Part shown: positions 8,467 through 18,111 of the stretch, piece by piece
Layout of the letters: every line of letters begins with the position of its first letter
Numbering within the stretch: the first letter of the stretch is position 1
Made by a program: the position numbers and the translations under genes
Assembly: GCA_947500385.1 (NCBI GenBank)
Contig: CANMSA010000023.1
Span: forward strand, 1-64,000
Length of the DNA stretch: 64,000 nucleotides
Reading direction: 5' to 3'
Origin: an uncultured Flavobacteriaceae bacterium
GTDB lineage: Bacteria > Bacteroidota > Bacteroidia > Flavobacteriales > Flavobacteriaceae
Notes under the pieces: generated by a model
Told to the model about the DNA's origin: nothing
The model's input: the letters and a program-made list of their open reading frames with translations, nothing else
Database searches by the model: none

Positions 8467-8495
8467 AAAAAAAGGGACGCCCAAATACGTCCCTT
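8467..8495 (-). terminator. Intrinsic terminator of the leucine-rich repeat gene
   Basis: Arms AAGGGACG (8472-8479) and CGTCCCTT (8488-8495) enclose an 8-base loop. On the minus strand the stem is followed by a T run (A run 8467-8473 on the plus strand). It lies 31 bases past the stop of the 8526-9413 gene. Confidence 0.8.
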
Positions 8496-8525
8496 CAAAC
8501 CAAACTAACTAACTATAAGTATGAA

Positions 8526-9413
8526 TCACTTATTTTTGTCATCAACATCATCCTCAAATTTCGTGTCGGCCATTCGAGACCGGCTAAAGTTTACATCTTT
8601 GAAATCCAATTTTTCATTTCCACTGTCAAAGTCGAGCACCAGCATCCCTTTGGTATCCATGTATTGCAAATTTTGAAACGAATCGAATTTGTTGTTTTGT
8701 ATTTGCAGAACCTTTAAACTTGCCAACTGGTCGAATTCCCTAGGAATGGCTCCTCCCAACTTATTGTTGGCCAGTACCAATTCTTTTAACTTTGTAAGCC
8801 TGCCTATTTCTCCCGGAATGGTTCCCTCCAAGGCGTTTTCAAAAAGTCCTAAGCTTTCAAGACTGCTGAGCGCACCCAATGATTGGGGGATGGTACCCTT
8901 TAAGCTATTACTTGAAAGGTTAAGGACTTTTAGACTTTCTATGTCACCAATACTTTCCGGAATGGTACCGTCAAGAAAATTATTGAATGCGGTAAACTCT
9001 ATAAGACTTTCCATTTTGCCAATTTTTTCTGGCAATACTCCTTTTATCTTATTCATTTCGAGCTTTAAAACCGTGAGGTTCTTAAGCTTTACCAATTTTT
9101 CGGGAAAAGCACCCGTTATTCTGTTAAAGGCAAGATTCAATACCTTTAGGTGTTGCAACTTCCCAAGACTCTTGGGCAAGGTACCCGTAAGGTTGTTTCT
9201 AAACAGGTTGATTTCGGTTACTTTATCGTTCTCTACTTTTACACCATACCATTTGGCAACGGGCGTGTTTTGATCCCATTTCTTGGTCCATTGGTCACCG
9301 TTCGTTGCTTGGTATAAATCTAAGAGGGCCTGTTTCTCCTTTTTGGGAACGTCGGCGAGGCCACTGTTCATCGCAAGGAAAGAAACCACAAAGAAGAGGA
9401 TATACTTTTTCAT
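8526..9413 (-). CDS. Secreted plant-type leucine-rich repeat protein
   Basis: A 295-residue protein with a signal peptide (about 1-20, ending GLA). Residues 23-60 form the cap found before plant-type LRRs (ALLDLYQATNGDQWTKKWD). About eight repeats of 23-24 residues follow, with the plant-like consensus LxxLxVLxLxxNxLxGxIPxxIG from about 62 to 250. The C-terminus is polar and acidic (DDVDDKNK) without a T9SS sorting domain, so secretion beyond the periplasm is uncertain. Such proteins are commonly protein-binding, and no partner is suggested by neighbours. It is a single-gene unit with a good terminator; an upstream TATTTTTG box (complement of 9509-9516) could be the -7 element. Confidence 0.9.
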   Translation of the reverse strand: MKKYILFFVVSFLAMNSGLADVPKKEKQALLDLYQATNGDQWTKKWDQNTPVAKWYGVKVENDKVTEINLFRNNLTGTLPKSLGKLQHLKVLNLAFNRITGAFPEKLVKLKNLTVLKLEMNKIKGVLPEKIGKMESLIEFTAFNNFLDGTIPESIGDIESLKVLNLSSNSLKGTIPQSLGALSSLESLGLFENALEGTIPGEIGRLTKLKELVLANNKLGGAIPREFDQLASLKVLQIQNNKFDSFQNLQYMDTKGMLVLDFDSGNEKLDFKDVNFSRSRMADTKFEDDVDDKNK

Positions 9414-9591
9414 GCTAATTTTTTATAGGTCAATATTCGGGGTTTTGGGCAAATTCCCTCAAATAGAAAGAATTACCTTACAAATAACGCAAAATGTAAG
9501 ATTAAGTGCAAAAATACTCGACGAAACGCTCGTATTTGTTGTGAAAGTGCCATATTCTGTGGTTTAGCAAAAACAAAGGGGTTTTGAATGA

Positions 9592-11508
9592 TTAGGAAGC
9601 ACTATTCTCTAGTTCGGAGGAGAGCTTTTCCCAACGTTCCATGAGCTCCTCTAAACGATTCTTCTTGCCTTGATACTGGTCAAAGAAATCGGCCTTGGCA
9701 ATCGTGGCATCATAATCCATCAATAGGTCATGGTCTATTTTCGCAATGTCCTTTTCAAGTTCGGAAATCTTGGATTCCACACTGCTCAATTGATTTTTCA
9801 AGGACTTTAATTTCTTTTGTGTTTCGAAATCATTTCCTGTAGTTTTCTCCACCGCAATCGACTTCTTTTTCTGCTGTTGCTTTTCAATAGTTCTAAAGTT
9901 CTCTGCCTTCCGTTGCTCCAAATAAAAGTCGATATCCCCAAGGTACTCCCTTATTTTCTTATCCTTGAACTCATACACCTTGTTGGTAAGACCCTGGAGA
10001 AAATCACGATCGTGCGACACGAGGATAAGGGTGCCCTCAAAGTTCTGCAGGGCTTGTTTCAACACATTCTTAGATTTGATATCGAGGTGGTTCGTGGGCT
10101 CATCCATCACCAGCACATTAAAAGGCTGTAGCAGCATTTTTGCCAAGGCCAAACGATTGCGTTCTCCGCCCGATAGTACTTTTACGTACTTTTCGACCTC
10201 CTCGCCCCGAAACAGGAAAGACCCTAAGATATCGCGCACCTTGCTCCTATTCTTTTCATTTGCAGCATCGATCATCGTGTCTAAAACCGTTTTACTGCCA
10301 TCCAGGTATTCTGCCTGATTTTGGGCAAAATAGCCCAGTTGTACATTATGGCCCAGTTTCACATGTCCTGTATGGTCGAGTTCCCCTACCATTATCTTGG
10401 CGAGGGTAGATTTCCCTTGGCCGTTCTGCCCAACGAAAGCCGTTTTGCTGTCGCGTTCCAATAGCAGGTCGATCCCGTCCAAGACATGGTTATCACCATA
10501 ACTCTTCGAGAGTTTTTCTATTTCAGCAATGATCTTTCCGGGGGTAATGGAAATGGGAAAACGTACGTTCATGACCGCATTGTCATCTTCATCTACCGCG
10601 ATCCGTTCCATTTTATCGAGCTTTTTGATCAACGATTGTGCCATGGAGGCCTTGGTACTTTTCGCCCGGAATTTTTCGATCAATCGTTCGGCCTGTTGAA
10701 TTTCTTTTTCCTGGTTTTTCTGTGCGTTTACCTGCTGTTCCTTTATCTCTGCCCGCAGTTTTAAAAATTTCGAATACGGCTTGTTGTAATCGTAGATTCT
10801 TCCCAAGGATATCTCAATAGTTCTATTCGTAACATTGTCTAAAAACATCTTATCATGCGATACGATCATCACCGCCCCGGAATAGTTGTTCAAAAACTGC
10901 TCTAGCCAAATGATCGATTCAATGTCCAAATGGTTCGTAGGCTCATCCAATAGCAATACATCGTTGGCCTGTAGTAAAAGCTTCGCAAGCTCGATCCGCA
11001 TGCGCCAACCCCCGGAAAAAGTCTCCGTCTTCTTTTGAAAATCTTCCCGCTTGAATCCAAGTCCCAATAAAATCTTTTCGGTATCCCCTTGGTAATTATA
11101 ACCTCCCAAGATTTCATAATGATGGGTGATATCGCTCAAGTCTATGATGAGTTGGTTATACCCTTCGCTCTCGTAGTCGGTGCGTTCCGCCAACTGTTGA
11201 TTGATCTGTTCGAGTTGGCGTTCCAACGCCTGGATCTCGGTAAACGCTTGATAGGATTCCTCTAAAACCGTTCTTCCCTGCTCAAAATCGATATCCTGGC
11301 GCAGAAAACCGATTTTTACATCTTTTTCGATCGCAATGGTGCCAGTGTCCAAGGGCATGTCTTTTGACAGCAATTTTAAGAGGGTAGATTTTCCGGCCCC
11401 ATTCTTACCGATCAGCCCAACACGGTTCCCACCATTGAGACGAAACGAAATTTCTTCAAATAGATATTCCCCACCAAAAGAGACAGAAAGATTATGTACG
11501 TTGAGCAT
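9592..11508 (-). CDS. ABC-F family ATPase, Uup/YbiT-like ribosome-associated factor
   Basis: A 638-residue soluble protein with two ABC ATPase domains and no membrane segment. Domain 1 has Walker A GKNGAGKST, signature FSGGW and Walker B LLLDEPTNHLD; domain 2 has GQNGQGKST, LSGGE and LVMDEPTNHLD. A charged inter-domain linker rich in Gln and Lys (about 235-310) is the ABC-F arm that reaches into the ribosomal E site in studied members. The C-terminal 100 residues are a coiled coil, as in Uup. The role is therefore in translation rather than transport. There is no sign that it is an antibiotic-resistance type. It is a lone minus-strand gene followed at about 180 bases by the LRR gene. Confidence 0.92.
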   Translation of the reverse strand: MLNVHNLSVSFGGEYLFEEISFRLNGGNRVGLIGKNGAGKSTLLKLLSKDMPLDTGTIAIEKDVKIGFLRQDIDFEQGRTVLEESYQAFTEIQALERQLEQINQQLAERTDYESEGYNQLIIDLSDITHHYEILGGYNYQGDTEKILLGLGFKREDFQKKTETFSGGWRMRIELAKLLLQANDVLLLDEPTNHLDIESIIWLEQFLNNYSGAVMIVSHDKMFLDNVTNRTIEISLGRIYDYNKPYSKFLKLRAEIKEQQVNAQKNQEKEIQQAERLIEKFRAKSTKASMAQSLIKKLDKMERIAVDEDDNAVMNVRFPISITPGKIIAEIEKLSKSYGDNHVLDGIDLLLERDSKTAFVGQNGQGKSTLAKIMVGELDHTGHVKLGHNVQLGYFAQNQAEYLDGSKTVLDTMIDAANEKNRSKVRDILGSFLFRGEEVEKYVKVLSGGERNRLALAKMLLQPFNVLVMDEPTNHLDIKSKNVLKQALQNFEGTLILVSHDRDFLQGLTNKVYEFKDKKIREYLGDIDFYLEQRKAENFRTIEKQQQKKKSIAVEKTTGNDFETQKKLKSLKNQLSSVESKISELEKDIAKIDHDLLMDYDATIAKADFFDQYQGKKNRLEELMERWEKLSSELENSAS

Positions 11509-11642
11509 TTTTTTTAATCATTTGTGCCTAACTAGGATCGCGAATCAGAGCATTGTTAAAACCAATTCTCCCATCGAATTTTATGATGATCGAGTCATTC
11601 TTGAAACAGGCAAATCAGTACCTTTATACAAAGATTCTGCAA

Positions 11643-12047
11643 ATGTTAAAAAAAGGAAACAAACTCTACAGCATTTTAACAGGAAGTTGCCCAAAATGCC
11701 ACCAAGAAAGCATGTATGTATCCAAAAACCCGTACAAGGCAGGACACCTTTTCAAGATGAACGAACGCTGTTCGCACTGCAATACCAAATACAAGATCGA
11801 GCCATCCTTCTTTTATGGGGCGATGTACGTGAGTTACGGGGTGGGTATTGCCTTTGCCGTCGCTGCCTTCGTTATTGCCCGATTGTTGATCGGTGCCTCT
11901 TTGATCCAAACCTTTATTGCCATTGTGGCTACCATGGTATTCTTTATGCCGGTGATCATTCGTTTGTCTCGGAACATATGGATCAATTTCTTTTTTAAGT
12001 ACGACGCGACCGCTTCGAAGTCGCATCTTGAAAGTGTTTCTTCGTAA
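11643..12047 (+). CDS. DUF983 membrane protein with zinc-ribbon-like N-terminus
   Basis: The frame is open from 11553, but the family start is the Met at 11643, giving 134 residues beginning MLKKGNKLYSILTGSCPKCH. Two Cys pairs (CPKC and CSHC) form a likely zinc ribbon at about 16-52. Two transmembrane helices follow (about 63-85 and 90-112), then a short cytoplasmic tail. The DUF983 family is widespread in Bacteroidota and its role is unknown. The 3' end overlaps the convergent oxidoreductase gene by 53 bases, so antisense interference between the two messages is possible. Confidence 0.85.
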   Translation: MLKKGNKLYSILTGSCPKCHQESMYVSKNPYKAGHLFKMNERCSHCNTKYKIEPSFFYGAMYVSYGVGIAFAVAAFVIARLLIGASLIQTFIAIVATMVFFMPVIIRLSRNIWINFFFKYDATASKSHLESVSS

Positions 12048-13077
12048 AACGGGCAATATCCATTTCAGCGATTATCGGGTGCTCGTGCTCCGCTAGTCGA
12101 TACAGTGCATCCGATGCCGTTGGAGCGATCATTACCCCCCGAGAACCGAAGCCATTCAATACAAATAGATTTTTGTGTACGGGATGTTGCCCTACCAAGG
12201 GTTTCCTATCGGTCACCGTAGGGCGTATCCCCGCTACTTGACCCGTTACTTCATACTCGCACTTTACAAAAGCCGCTAGTTTTTCCTTCAGTTCGGAACG
12301 GGAAGCTTCGGTAGGGTCGTTCGAGGTATCCTTCCATTTATAAGTGGCCCCGACCAAGTATTCATCATTCCCTTTTGGAATACTAAAAACACCCGCTTTT
12401 ATCGCACGCTCTTCTTTTAAACCAACTGCTTTTATCGTGATATACTCGCCTTTTGTTCCCGTAAGGGGCAGGTAATTAAAATACGGATTCCGCTTCATCC
12501 CGAAACCTTCGGCAAATACTACTTTTCGCGCCTTGAAGCTTTTGTAGAACACGGATGCCGCCTTCACCTCCAACGCCGCATGGTCGAAGGTTTCGTTATG
12601 CAATACGCCTTTTGAAGAGAGGTATTCCTCATACGTGATGAGTAATTTTTGCACATCAATCTTTCCCGTATGCAATACTTCCCCAAAACCAAATGGTGCC
12701 TCGATTTTTTTGTTTTTATTTGTTAAGATAGTCGTTGAAAGAAACTCGGAAAGGTCTGCTTTATCGGTGGCTTCGAACCAGCCATTCTGTTCTTCGATAG
12801 AGGCAAACCGGCGCCAAACGGGAAGTGGGTAGTTCAAGGGCACCCCTAATTTTTTTTCCAAACTTTGGTAAAAAGGTACTACTTGTGAAAGATGCTCCTT
12901 CCCTTTCCAAGCCATTGTAAAGCGTTTTAAAATAACCGGATTGTACAGTCCTCCGGCTACCCTCGAAGCCGTTTGGGAAGTATCGTTCAAAACTACAAAC
13001 GTTTTGTTGTTCCGCTCCAACGTTTGTATGAAGGCGAGTCCCGCCAATCCTAAGCCAACAACCATGTAATCTACCAT
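11995..13077 (-). CDS. FAD-dependent oxidoreductase of the D-amino acid oxidase (DAO) family
   Basis: A 360-residue flavoprotein. The N-terminus MVDYMVVGLGLAG carries the GxGxxG dinucleotide motif, and the GGLYNPVILKRFTMAW segment (about 42-57) and C-terminal GIRPTVTDRKPLVGQHP plus NGFGSRGVMIAP are typical of DAO-type oxidases such as glycine oxidase or MnmC-like modules. The substrate cannot be read. There is no signal peptide. A TACCTTTG box (complement of 13083-13090) sits only 6 bases before the start, which would make the message nearly leaderless if it is the real -7 element. It is convergent with the DUF983 gene and overlaps it. Confidence 0.85.
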   Translation of the reverse strand: MVDYMVVGLGLAGLAFIQTLERNNKTFVVLNDTSQTASRVAGGLYNPVILKRFTMAWKGKEHLSQVVPFYQSLEKKLGVPLNYPLPVWRRFASIEEQNGWFEATDKADLSEFLSTTILTNKNKKIEAPFGFGEVLHTGKIDVQKLLITYEEYLSSKGVLHNETFDHAALEVKAASVFYKSFKARKVVFAEGFGMKRNPYFNYLPLTGTKGEYITIKAVGLKEERAIKAGVFSIPKGNDEYLVGATYKWKDTSNDPTEASRSELKEKLAAFVKCEYEVTGQVAGIRPTVTDRKPLVGQHPVHKNLFVLNGFGSRGVMIAPTASDALYRLAEHEHPIIAEMDIARFTKKHFQDATSKRSRRT

Positions 13078-13178
13078 GGGGCCAAAGGTAGAAAAATGAT
13101 CTTCAAAAGATTTGAAAGTGATCGGTATTTACTGGCTAGTAGTGTGCAATAGCATCGCGAGGTTTTGCAATAGGGTAC

Positions 13179-13213
13179 AAAAAAAACGTCCCAACATGTT
13201 GTTGAGACGTTTT
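13179..13213 (-). terminator. Intrinsic terminator of the gldKLMN operon
   Basis: Outer arms AAAACGTC (13183-13190) and GACGTTTT (13206-13213) with further partial pairing around CAACATGTTG in the loop. On the minus strand the stem ends in a T run (A run 13179-13186 on the plus strand). It lies 36 bases after the gldN stop. Confidence 0.8.
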
Positions 13214-13248
13214 GATTTTCTAGAATTGGAATTTTCTAAAGGTGCTTT

Positions 13249-14151
13249 TTAATAAGCCCACATATCTTGTTCCCTATCTCGAATGACCTCCTTAATTCGT
13301 TTGGCCTCCAAGAGTTGAAACAAGGCATTATCAGAGATATAATCCTGGACCTTACGGTCACCGTGAACATTGTCTTCCCGGTAGATTACTCCGTTGAACC
13401 TTCGTGCATTCAACAACATATCAAAAGAGATAGGTTGTGCAGAGTTGCGTTGGTTGAATACCTTTGCGTCGTGCAAGATCTGTCTTGCGGCAGGGTACCA
13501 TACCCAAAATAATTCTACTTTCGCATCTCCTGGATCCATTGACTCATCGCCGATGAAATTCACATCTGGTGCAACAGGGGCAATACCCAACAAGCGGTAT
13601 TTTAATTCTCCCTGGCGCTTATCAAAATACCAGATACCTTTGATTCGGTATTCTTCGATGTCAGCAGCCGATATTTCTCTCTCAATAATGAATTCCTGTG
13701 AAATTTCTTCGCCAGCATTTATTTGCTCGTACCCATAATCGGCCGTATCGACCGCTTTTAAAGTAGCGGTCAAATCGCTGAACTTTCTTTTTTCAGTAAA
13801 ATAGGAATCCACATATACGTCTTCCAGATTCCCGTTTTTCAAGTTCTTTAAAAGAACATCAAAAAGCGATCTTCTGTCGGGACCTATATCGATCGTATCG
13901 GTAGGATAATACATGGGAAAATTCACACGTTCGTCTAAATCAATGGTTTCCCATACCGTCTTGGACCAAAGAATATCCCTGTCGTCGACATATCCATAAT
14001 CAAGGGGAGCATCGTTATCCAAGGCTTTCTGCGCCTCGGTCTTCATGCCGATCTCTTCTGGCTTCTTGGCGTTCAAGATGTTCGCCTGGGCCATCATTGA
14101 GGCCGGTAACATGGCTACCGCTCCGATTAATAAAACATTCTTCCAATTCAT
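13249..14151 (-). CDS. gldN: GldN, type IX secretion/gliding periplasmic ring protein
   Basis: A 300-residue periplasmic protein with a signal peptide (about 1-22, ending SMMAQ). The mature part has the GldN pattern: DDRDILWSKTVWETIDLDERVNFPMYYP, a central region with YRIKGIWYFDKRQGELKYRLLGIAP, FWVWYPAARQIL, and the C-terminal NGVIYREDNVHGDRKVQDYI. With GldK it forms the ring-shaped periplasmic complex of the type IX secretion system, needed for export of proteins carrying a C-terminal sorting domain and for gliding. It is the last gene of the gldKLMN operon, 58 bases after gldM, with a terminator behind it. Length is normal for Flavobacteriaceae, which usually carry one copy. Confidence 0.96.
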   Translation of the reverse strand: MNWKNVLLIGAVAMLPASMMAQANILNAKKPEEIGMKTEAQKALDNDAPLDYGYVDDRDILWSKTVWETIDLDERVNFPMYYPTDTIDIGPDRRSLFDVLLKNLKNGNLEDVYVDSYFTEKRKFSDLTATLKAVDTADYGYEQINAGEEISQEFIIEREISAADIEEYRIKGIWYFDKRQGELKYRLLGIAPVAPDVNFIGDESMDPGDAKVELFWVWYPAARQILHDAKVFNQRNSAQPISFDMLLNARRFNGVIYREDNVHGDRKVQDYISDNALFQLLEAKRIKEVIRDREQDMWAY

Positions 14152-14209
14152 GCTTCAGTTAATTTAATAATACCGGGCAACGTTACCGCTGCCCGGTGTT
14201 TAATTAGTA

Positions 14210-15769
14210 TTAGTTTGTGATCTCCACAACTACGGGAGATACTTTCTTCAACTTGTAAGTTCTGTTGTTGGTAATGTAAGCGTTGATATCGAATATCTGA
14301 ACGGCATCACCTCTTTTAGCTCTTTTCAAGGCCGACTTGGCTCTTGAATCCAATCGACCGCCTTTTACGGCAACGGTTGGTTGTCCAGGTACTTTGAATT
14401 TGAATCCGCTAACGGCAAGGTTCAAGTCAAAATCGAAGTCTTCCAACATCGCACCAACGGTAGCGATTTCCAAGTTCTTTCTTGGTAATTTAAGATTCCC
14501 AGGTTGTCTGCTGATCGTACCAGCGGGTCTTGGAATATCCTTAATTCTAAATTCAAGCTTCGAACCTACCGGCTTACCATCGGGCAACGTACCAGAAGCG
14601 GAAATAGTAACTGTTCTACCTTTTCCTGGGTTCATGCTATACTTGCTACCACTAACTTTCTTAAGTCCGGGAGCAGAAGCTCTTACCTTATTATTAGGAA
14701 TACCAGGAATCGAAATAGACATTGGGTTTGAAACCCCTCGATAAACAACGTTCATCTTATCGGCAGCTATCAAAGCAGCGCCTGGTTTCGTAATCGTGGC
14801 AAAACTGTTCTTAACCGGTACCGGAATCTCTTCTCCATCTTGCATAAAGAACAACGTTCCTTCTACTGTATGGTCTCCAGGAGCCCCTGTACTGATCAAC
14901 ATTTTCACACCACCAGCTTCTAATTTAAAGTCTTTTCCTTCCGAAAGTTTTCTTCCGTCGAGCTTTAAATCGGCACGTACTGGTTTTGATGAATTATCAG
15001 TTTTACTAATAACGATTTTCCCATCGTATTTCTCACCTGCATAGAAAGCAGACTTGCTAGCCAACAATGAAGTGGCAAAGTTTTTCAACGATACTTGATC
15101 GGTCAACTCCCCTTCTAACATCGATTTCAAGGCGTCTTCTTCCGTAGCTTTTACGTCTGCCTGAAGGGCAGTTAATTTAGCCAAAGAAGCAACCATTGGA
15201 AACCCTTCGTAGTGGTAGTTGATCCAGTCTTGCTTCGTACCGTCTTTTTTGGCCACCTTACCATTCTCATCGCCCACCGCGAATCTGGCCGTAACCGACT
15301 CTTTAAGAGCTTTGGGAACGATAGCGGATACTTGCGTACGGTAATCGTTGATGCGCTTCATGAATTCCTTTCCTCCTTCGGAAAGGTTATCTCCTTGAAA
15401 GAGTTTCTGATCCAAGAAATCAGAGTTGTCCATACGAGCATAATCTTTTGGGTCTTCGACACCTTCCATCATTTCTGACTTGATGCTTTCCAAATAATCA
15501 TAGTACTCCTGTGACATCTGCTTGATTGTCTGTGCATTCTTATAAAGCTCTCCGTACTTTTTGGAGTCTTCAGATGCTTTCGTAGAAAGACCGTCCAAGA
15601 AAGCTAGGTTACTTTCCGTGGTCTTTACGTTAGAAGCCTCCATCTTTTCGTTCATAATCCCGAAAGCGGCGAGTACTTCTTTACTCATGTTCAGTGCCAA
15701 CATCGCGATGAAGATCAAGTACATAAGGTTGATCATCTTCTGACGTGGTGTTGCTTTTCCTCCTGCCAT
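14210..15769 (-). CDS. gldM: GldM, periplasmic shaft of the type IX secretion motor
   Basis: A 519-residue inner-membrane protein. The short cytoplasmic N-terminus (GGKATPRQKMINLMYL) leads into one transmembrane helix (about 15-35) and a long periplasmic part of four stacked domains. The first, about 36-220, is alpha-helical; the following three are beta-rich Ig-like modules. In the known motor a GldM dimer passes through the centre of a GldL pentamer and couples proton flow to rotation that drives secretion and gliding. Length and order are standard. It lies 54 bases after gldL and 58 before gldN. Nothing in the sequence suggests damage. Confidence 0.96.
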   Translation of the reverse strand: MAGGKATPRQKMINLMYLIFIAMLALNMSKEVLAAFGIMNEKMEASNVKTTESNLAFLDGLSTKASEDSKKYGELYKNAQTIKQMSQEYYDYLESIKSEMMEGVEDPKDYARMDNSDFLDQKLFQGDNLSEGGKEFMKRINDYRTQVSAIVPKALKESVTARFAVGDENGKVAKKDGTKQDWINYHYEGFPMVASLAKLTALQADVKATEEDALKSMLEGELTDQVSLKNFATSLLASKSAFYAGEKYDGKIVISKTDNSSKPVRADLKLDGRKLSEGKDFKLEAGGVKMLISTGAPGDHTVEGTLFFMQDGEEIPVPVKNSFATITKPGAALIAADKMNVVYRGVSNPMSISIPGIPNNKVRASAPGLKKVSGSKYSMNPGKGRTVTISASGTLPDGKPVGSKLEFRIKDIPRPAGTISRQPGNLKLPRKNLEIATVGAMLEDFDFDLNLAVSGFKFKVPGQPTVAVKGGRLDSRAKSALKRAKRGDAVQIFDINAYITNNRTYKLKKVSPVVVEITN

Positions 15770-15823
15770 GTTTTCTAATTAGTTTTTAATTAATAATTTG
15801 ATTTGGGGTTCGTAAAAAACTAA

Positions 15824-16474
15824 TTAGTTTCTTGTCATTGCAGAAAGCATTCCACCATATACACCGTTCAATGAAGAGAGGTTGGTAGCCAAAGATTCCA
15901 TTTGATCTTTAAGGGCAGATGCATTCTGAACTACTTCTTCGTTTACAGAAGCTTGCTTGCTAGCACTCTCTAACTGAACCTTGTACAAGCTGTTCAAAGA
16001 CTCCATTTGAGCCGCAGCCTGCACCATTTCATCAGAATACTTACGAGTAGACTCCATAGCGTCAACAGTAGGAGCGATTCCTTTCGCAGCACCTTCGAAG
16101 TTCTTGATGCTAGACCCAAGGCTTTCCATCAGGTTGGCATCTACACCGGCTTCTTTCAACATCTCATCCAATTTGGCGGACAAAGAAGCTTCAGCTTGTT
16201 TTACTTCAGCAAGTTCATTGCTTTTACCTGAAGCGGCACCACCGGCCAACTCTGGGTATACTAAAGACCAATCGTACTCATCGTCAACTGGCTCAAATGC
16301 ACTAATAGCAAAAATAAGTGCTTCTGTAATAAGACCGATCGCAAGAAGCAAACCACCTGTAAGGGGTCCGAATTCCCAGTGAAGGATCTTGAACAATGCA
16401 CCAATAATTACTACCGATGCACCAAGGCCGTAGGCCATGTTAAATAATTTTTTTGTTGATTTTGACTGTGCCAT
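15824..16474 (-). CDS. gldL: GldL, proton-channel stator of the type IX secretion motor
   Basis: A 216-residue inner-membrane protein. Two transmembrane helices (about 13-30 and 40-61) are followed by a cytoplasmic tail rich in Ala, Ser and Glu that should be helical. Glu51 in the second helix (GLITEALIFAISAFEP) is at the position of the conserved membrane Glu implicated in proton conduction in the GldLM motor. The N-terminus MAQSKSTKKLFNMAYGLGAS is the usual GldL start. It sits between gldK (143 bases upstream) and gldM (54 bases downstream). The larger gap after gldK contains no obvious terminator, so the four genes are probably co-transcribed. Confidence 0.96.
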   Translation of the reverse strand: MAQSKSTKKLFNMAYGLGASVVIIGALFKILHWEFGPLTGGLLLAIGLITEALIFAISAFEPVDDEYDWSLVYPELAGGAASGKSNELAEVKQAEASLSAKLDEMLKEAGVDANLMESLGSSIKNFEGAAKGIAPTVDAMESTRKYSDEMVQAAAQMESLNSLYKVQLESASKQASVNEEVVQNASALKDQMESLATNLSSLNGVYGGMLSAMTRN

Positions 16475-16617
16475 AATTTAAGATTTAATTTTAGGTTTAA
16501 TGTTAATAAAAGGATTTGGTTTAACGTTTGTATTTGGATATTTGTATTTAAAGTATTGTTCTATGTTTGATACTCAGACTGTGAATTTAGGTACCTAGAA
16601 CCGTTTTTTGTTTGCTA

Positions 16618-17988
16618 TTAAAGTCCGTTATTGCCTTTGGTAGAATCTTCTTCGCCCATATAATCCTGAACGGTACGGAAGCCTACATAACTACGTGCAG
16701 AATCTGCATACTCATAGTCTCTTGTACTCACTTGCAAGAAATAAGCAACGTCTTTCCAAGAACCACCTCGAATCACCTTTCGGGCATTGCTGCCATCGCC
16801 CCCGTTAGGGTTCATCGTGGATACGTAGTCATACGCACTTGGATCGTAGCTAGAGTTGGTCCATTCAGACACGTTTCCTGCCATATTGTACAAATTAAAA
16901 TCGTTTGGCTCATATGACTTTGCCTCTACCGTATACAAGGCTGCATCGGCCGCATAATCTCCACGTTGTGGCTTAAAGTTGGCCATAAAACAACCTGTAT
17001 CACTGATGACATATGGACCACCCCAAGGATAGGTACCGCCTTCGATACCACCTCTTGCGGCATATTCCCATTCGGCCTCGGTAGGCAATCTAAACTTGTT
17101 TACGAATTGCTTACCACGTTCTTTCTGATCATCGTTCTTGAACTTGGTTCTCCAGTTACAGAATGCTTGTGCTTGTTTCCAGTTCACTCCGACCACCGGA
17201 TAATCGCTATAGGCGTCATGCCAAAAATAGTCGTTGTGCATTGGCTCGTTATACGAATATTCGAAGTCACGGATCCAAACAGTAGTATCCGGATAGATCT
17301 CTAATTCTTCCTGACGGATGAAATCTTTTCTACGACCTGTTTTGGAACGTGCCGCTGCTTCGATATCCATCCAGCTATATTTGTACTTCAATTTTGTTAC
17401 ATCAATCGTTCTTTGGCCATTGTACGACTCCTCTTCGGGAATGTACAACGAGTCCATCACCTCCGTATAATACTCATCTGGATACTCTGAAGTATCCCAG
17501 ACCAATTTTTCATCGGTGTTCAATGCCCTACCTTCGAAACCGGTCTCACCCATTCCCGCATAATTGTCGAGCATGTATTTTTGATAAGCGGTCGCTTTGG
17601 TCGTATCGGCATCTTTGAATGCATACTCGCCAATACCACCATCAGCGGGTCCTAAACCAAGCTCGTCGGCCAACATGGCCAAACGGGTTCTTGTAATGGA
17701 ATCTTGTACCCATTCTACGAACTGGCGGTATTCACTATTGGTAATTTCAGTATCGTCCATGTAGAACGAACGTACCGTTACTGTCTTTGTTGGAGCATTA
17801 AGTACCTTGGCCTGATCTTCCTCGGACTTACCCATAATGAAAGACCCCCTAGGGATCAATTCCATTCCATATGGTTTTTCGGGATACCACTTTTTTCCTT
17901 GGGCTCCGACTAGCTCTCCCTTTGTTTTTGACCCACAACTACTGAGCAAAAAAACAAACGCTATAGATGATAACAATAGCTTCTTCAT
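16618..17988 (-). CDS. gldK: GldK, outer-membrane lipoprotein of the type IX secretion ring
   Basis: A 456-residue lipoprotein: signal peptide with lipobox LLSSC (Cys about 18), then one large SUMF1-like domain interrupted by an insertion. Landmarks are IPRGSFIMGKSEED, FRLPTEAEWEYAARGG, NMAGNVSEW and KVIRGGSWKD, ending VGFRTVQDY. The active-site Cys pair of formylglycine enzymes is absent, as in all GldK proteins. GldK (PorK) makes the periplasmic ring with GldN, tethered to the outer membrane. It is the first gene of the operon. The 123 bases upstream are AT-rich without a full promoter, so transcription may also run in from the arginase-family gene. Confidence 0.96.
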   Translation of the reverse strand: MKKLLLSSIAFVFLLSSCGSKTKGELVGAQGKKWYPEKPYGMELIPRGSFIMGKSEEDQAKVLNAPTKTVTVRSFYMDDTEITNSEYRQFVEWVQDSITRTRLAMLADELGLGPADGGIGEYAFKDADTTKATAYQKYMLDNYAGMGETGFEGRALNTDEKLVWDTSEYPDEYYTEVMDSLYIPEEESYNGQRTIDVTKLKYKYSWMDIEAAARSKTGRRKDFIRQEELEIYPDTTVWIRDFEYSYNEPMHNDYFWHDAYSDYPVVGVNWKQAQAFCNWRTKFKNDDQKERGKQFVNKFRLPTEAEWEYAARGGIEGGTYPWGGPYVISDTGCFMANFKPQRGDYAADAALYTVEAKSYEPNDFNLYNMAGNVSEWTNSSYDPSAYDYVSTMNPNGGDGSNARKVIRGGSWKDVAYFLQVSTRDYEYADSARSYVGFRTVQDYMGEEDSTKGNNGL

Positions 17989-18111
17989 ACTTTAGGTTAA
18001 ATTTCGATTCTGGTTATTAACTGCGAATACAATTATTTTATTCTACTCTCTAAAACTACGTTTTGGGCAAATTATTGTATTAAACGCAATTATACTTGAA
18101 AAAAAAATTGA

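Noticed and set aside
8689-9273. A 194-codon plus-strand frame opposite the LRR gene
   Set aside because: The LRR repeats on the minus strand explain the open antisense frame.
11336-11998. A 220-codon plus-strand frame overlapping DUF983
   Set aside because: The overlapping frame at 11643-12047 has the DUF983 Cys pairs and helices; this one has neither.
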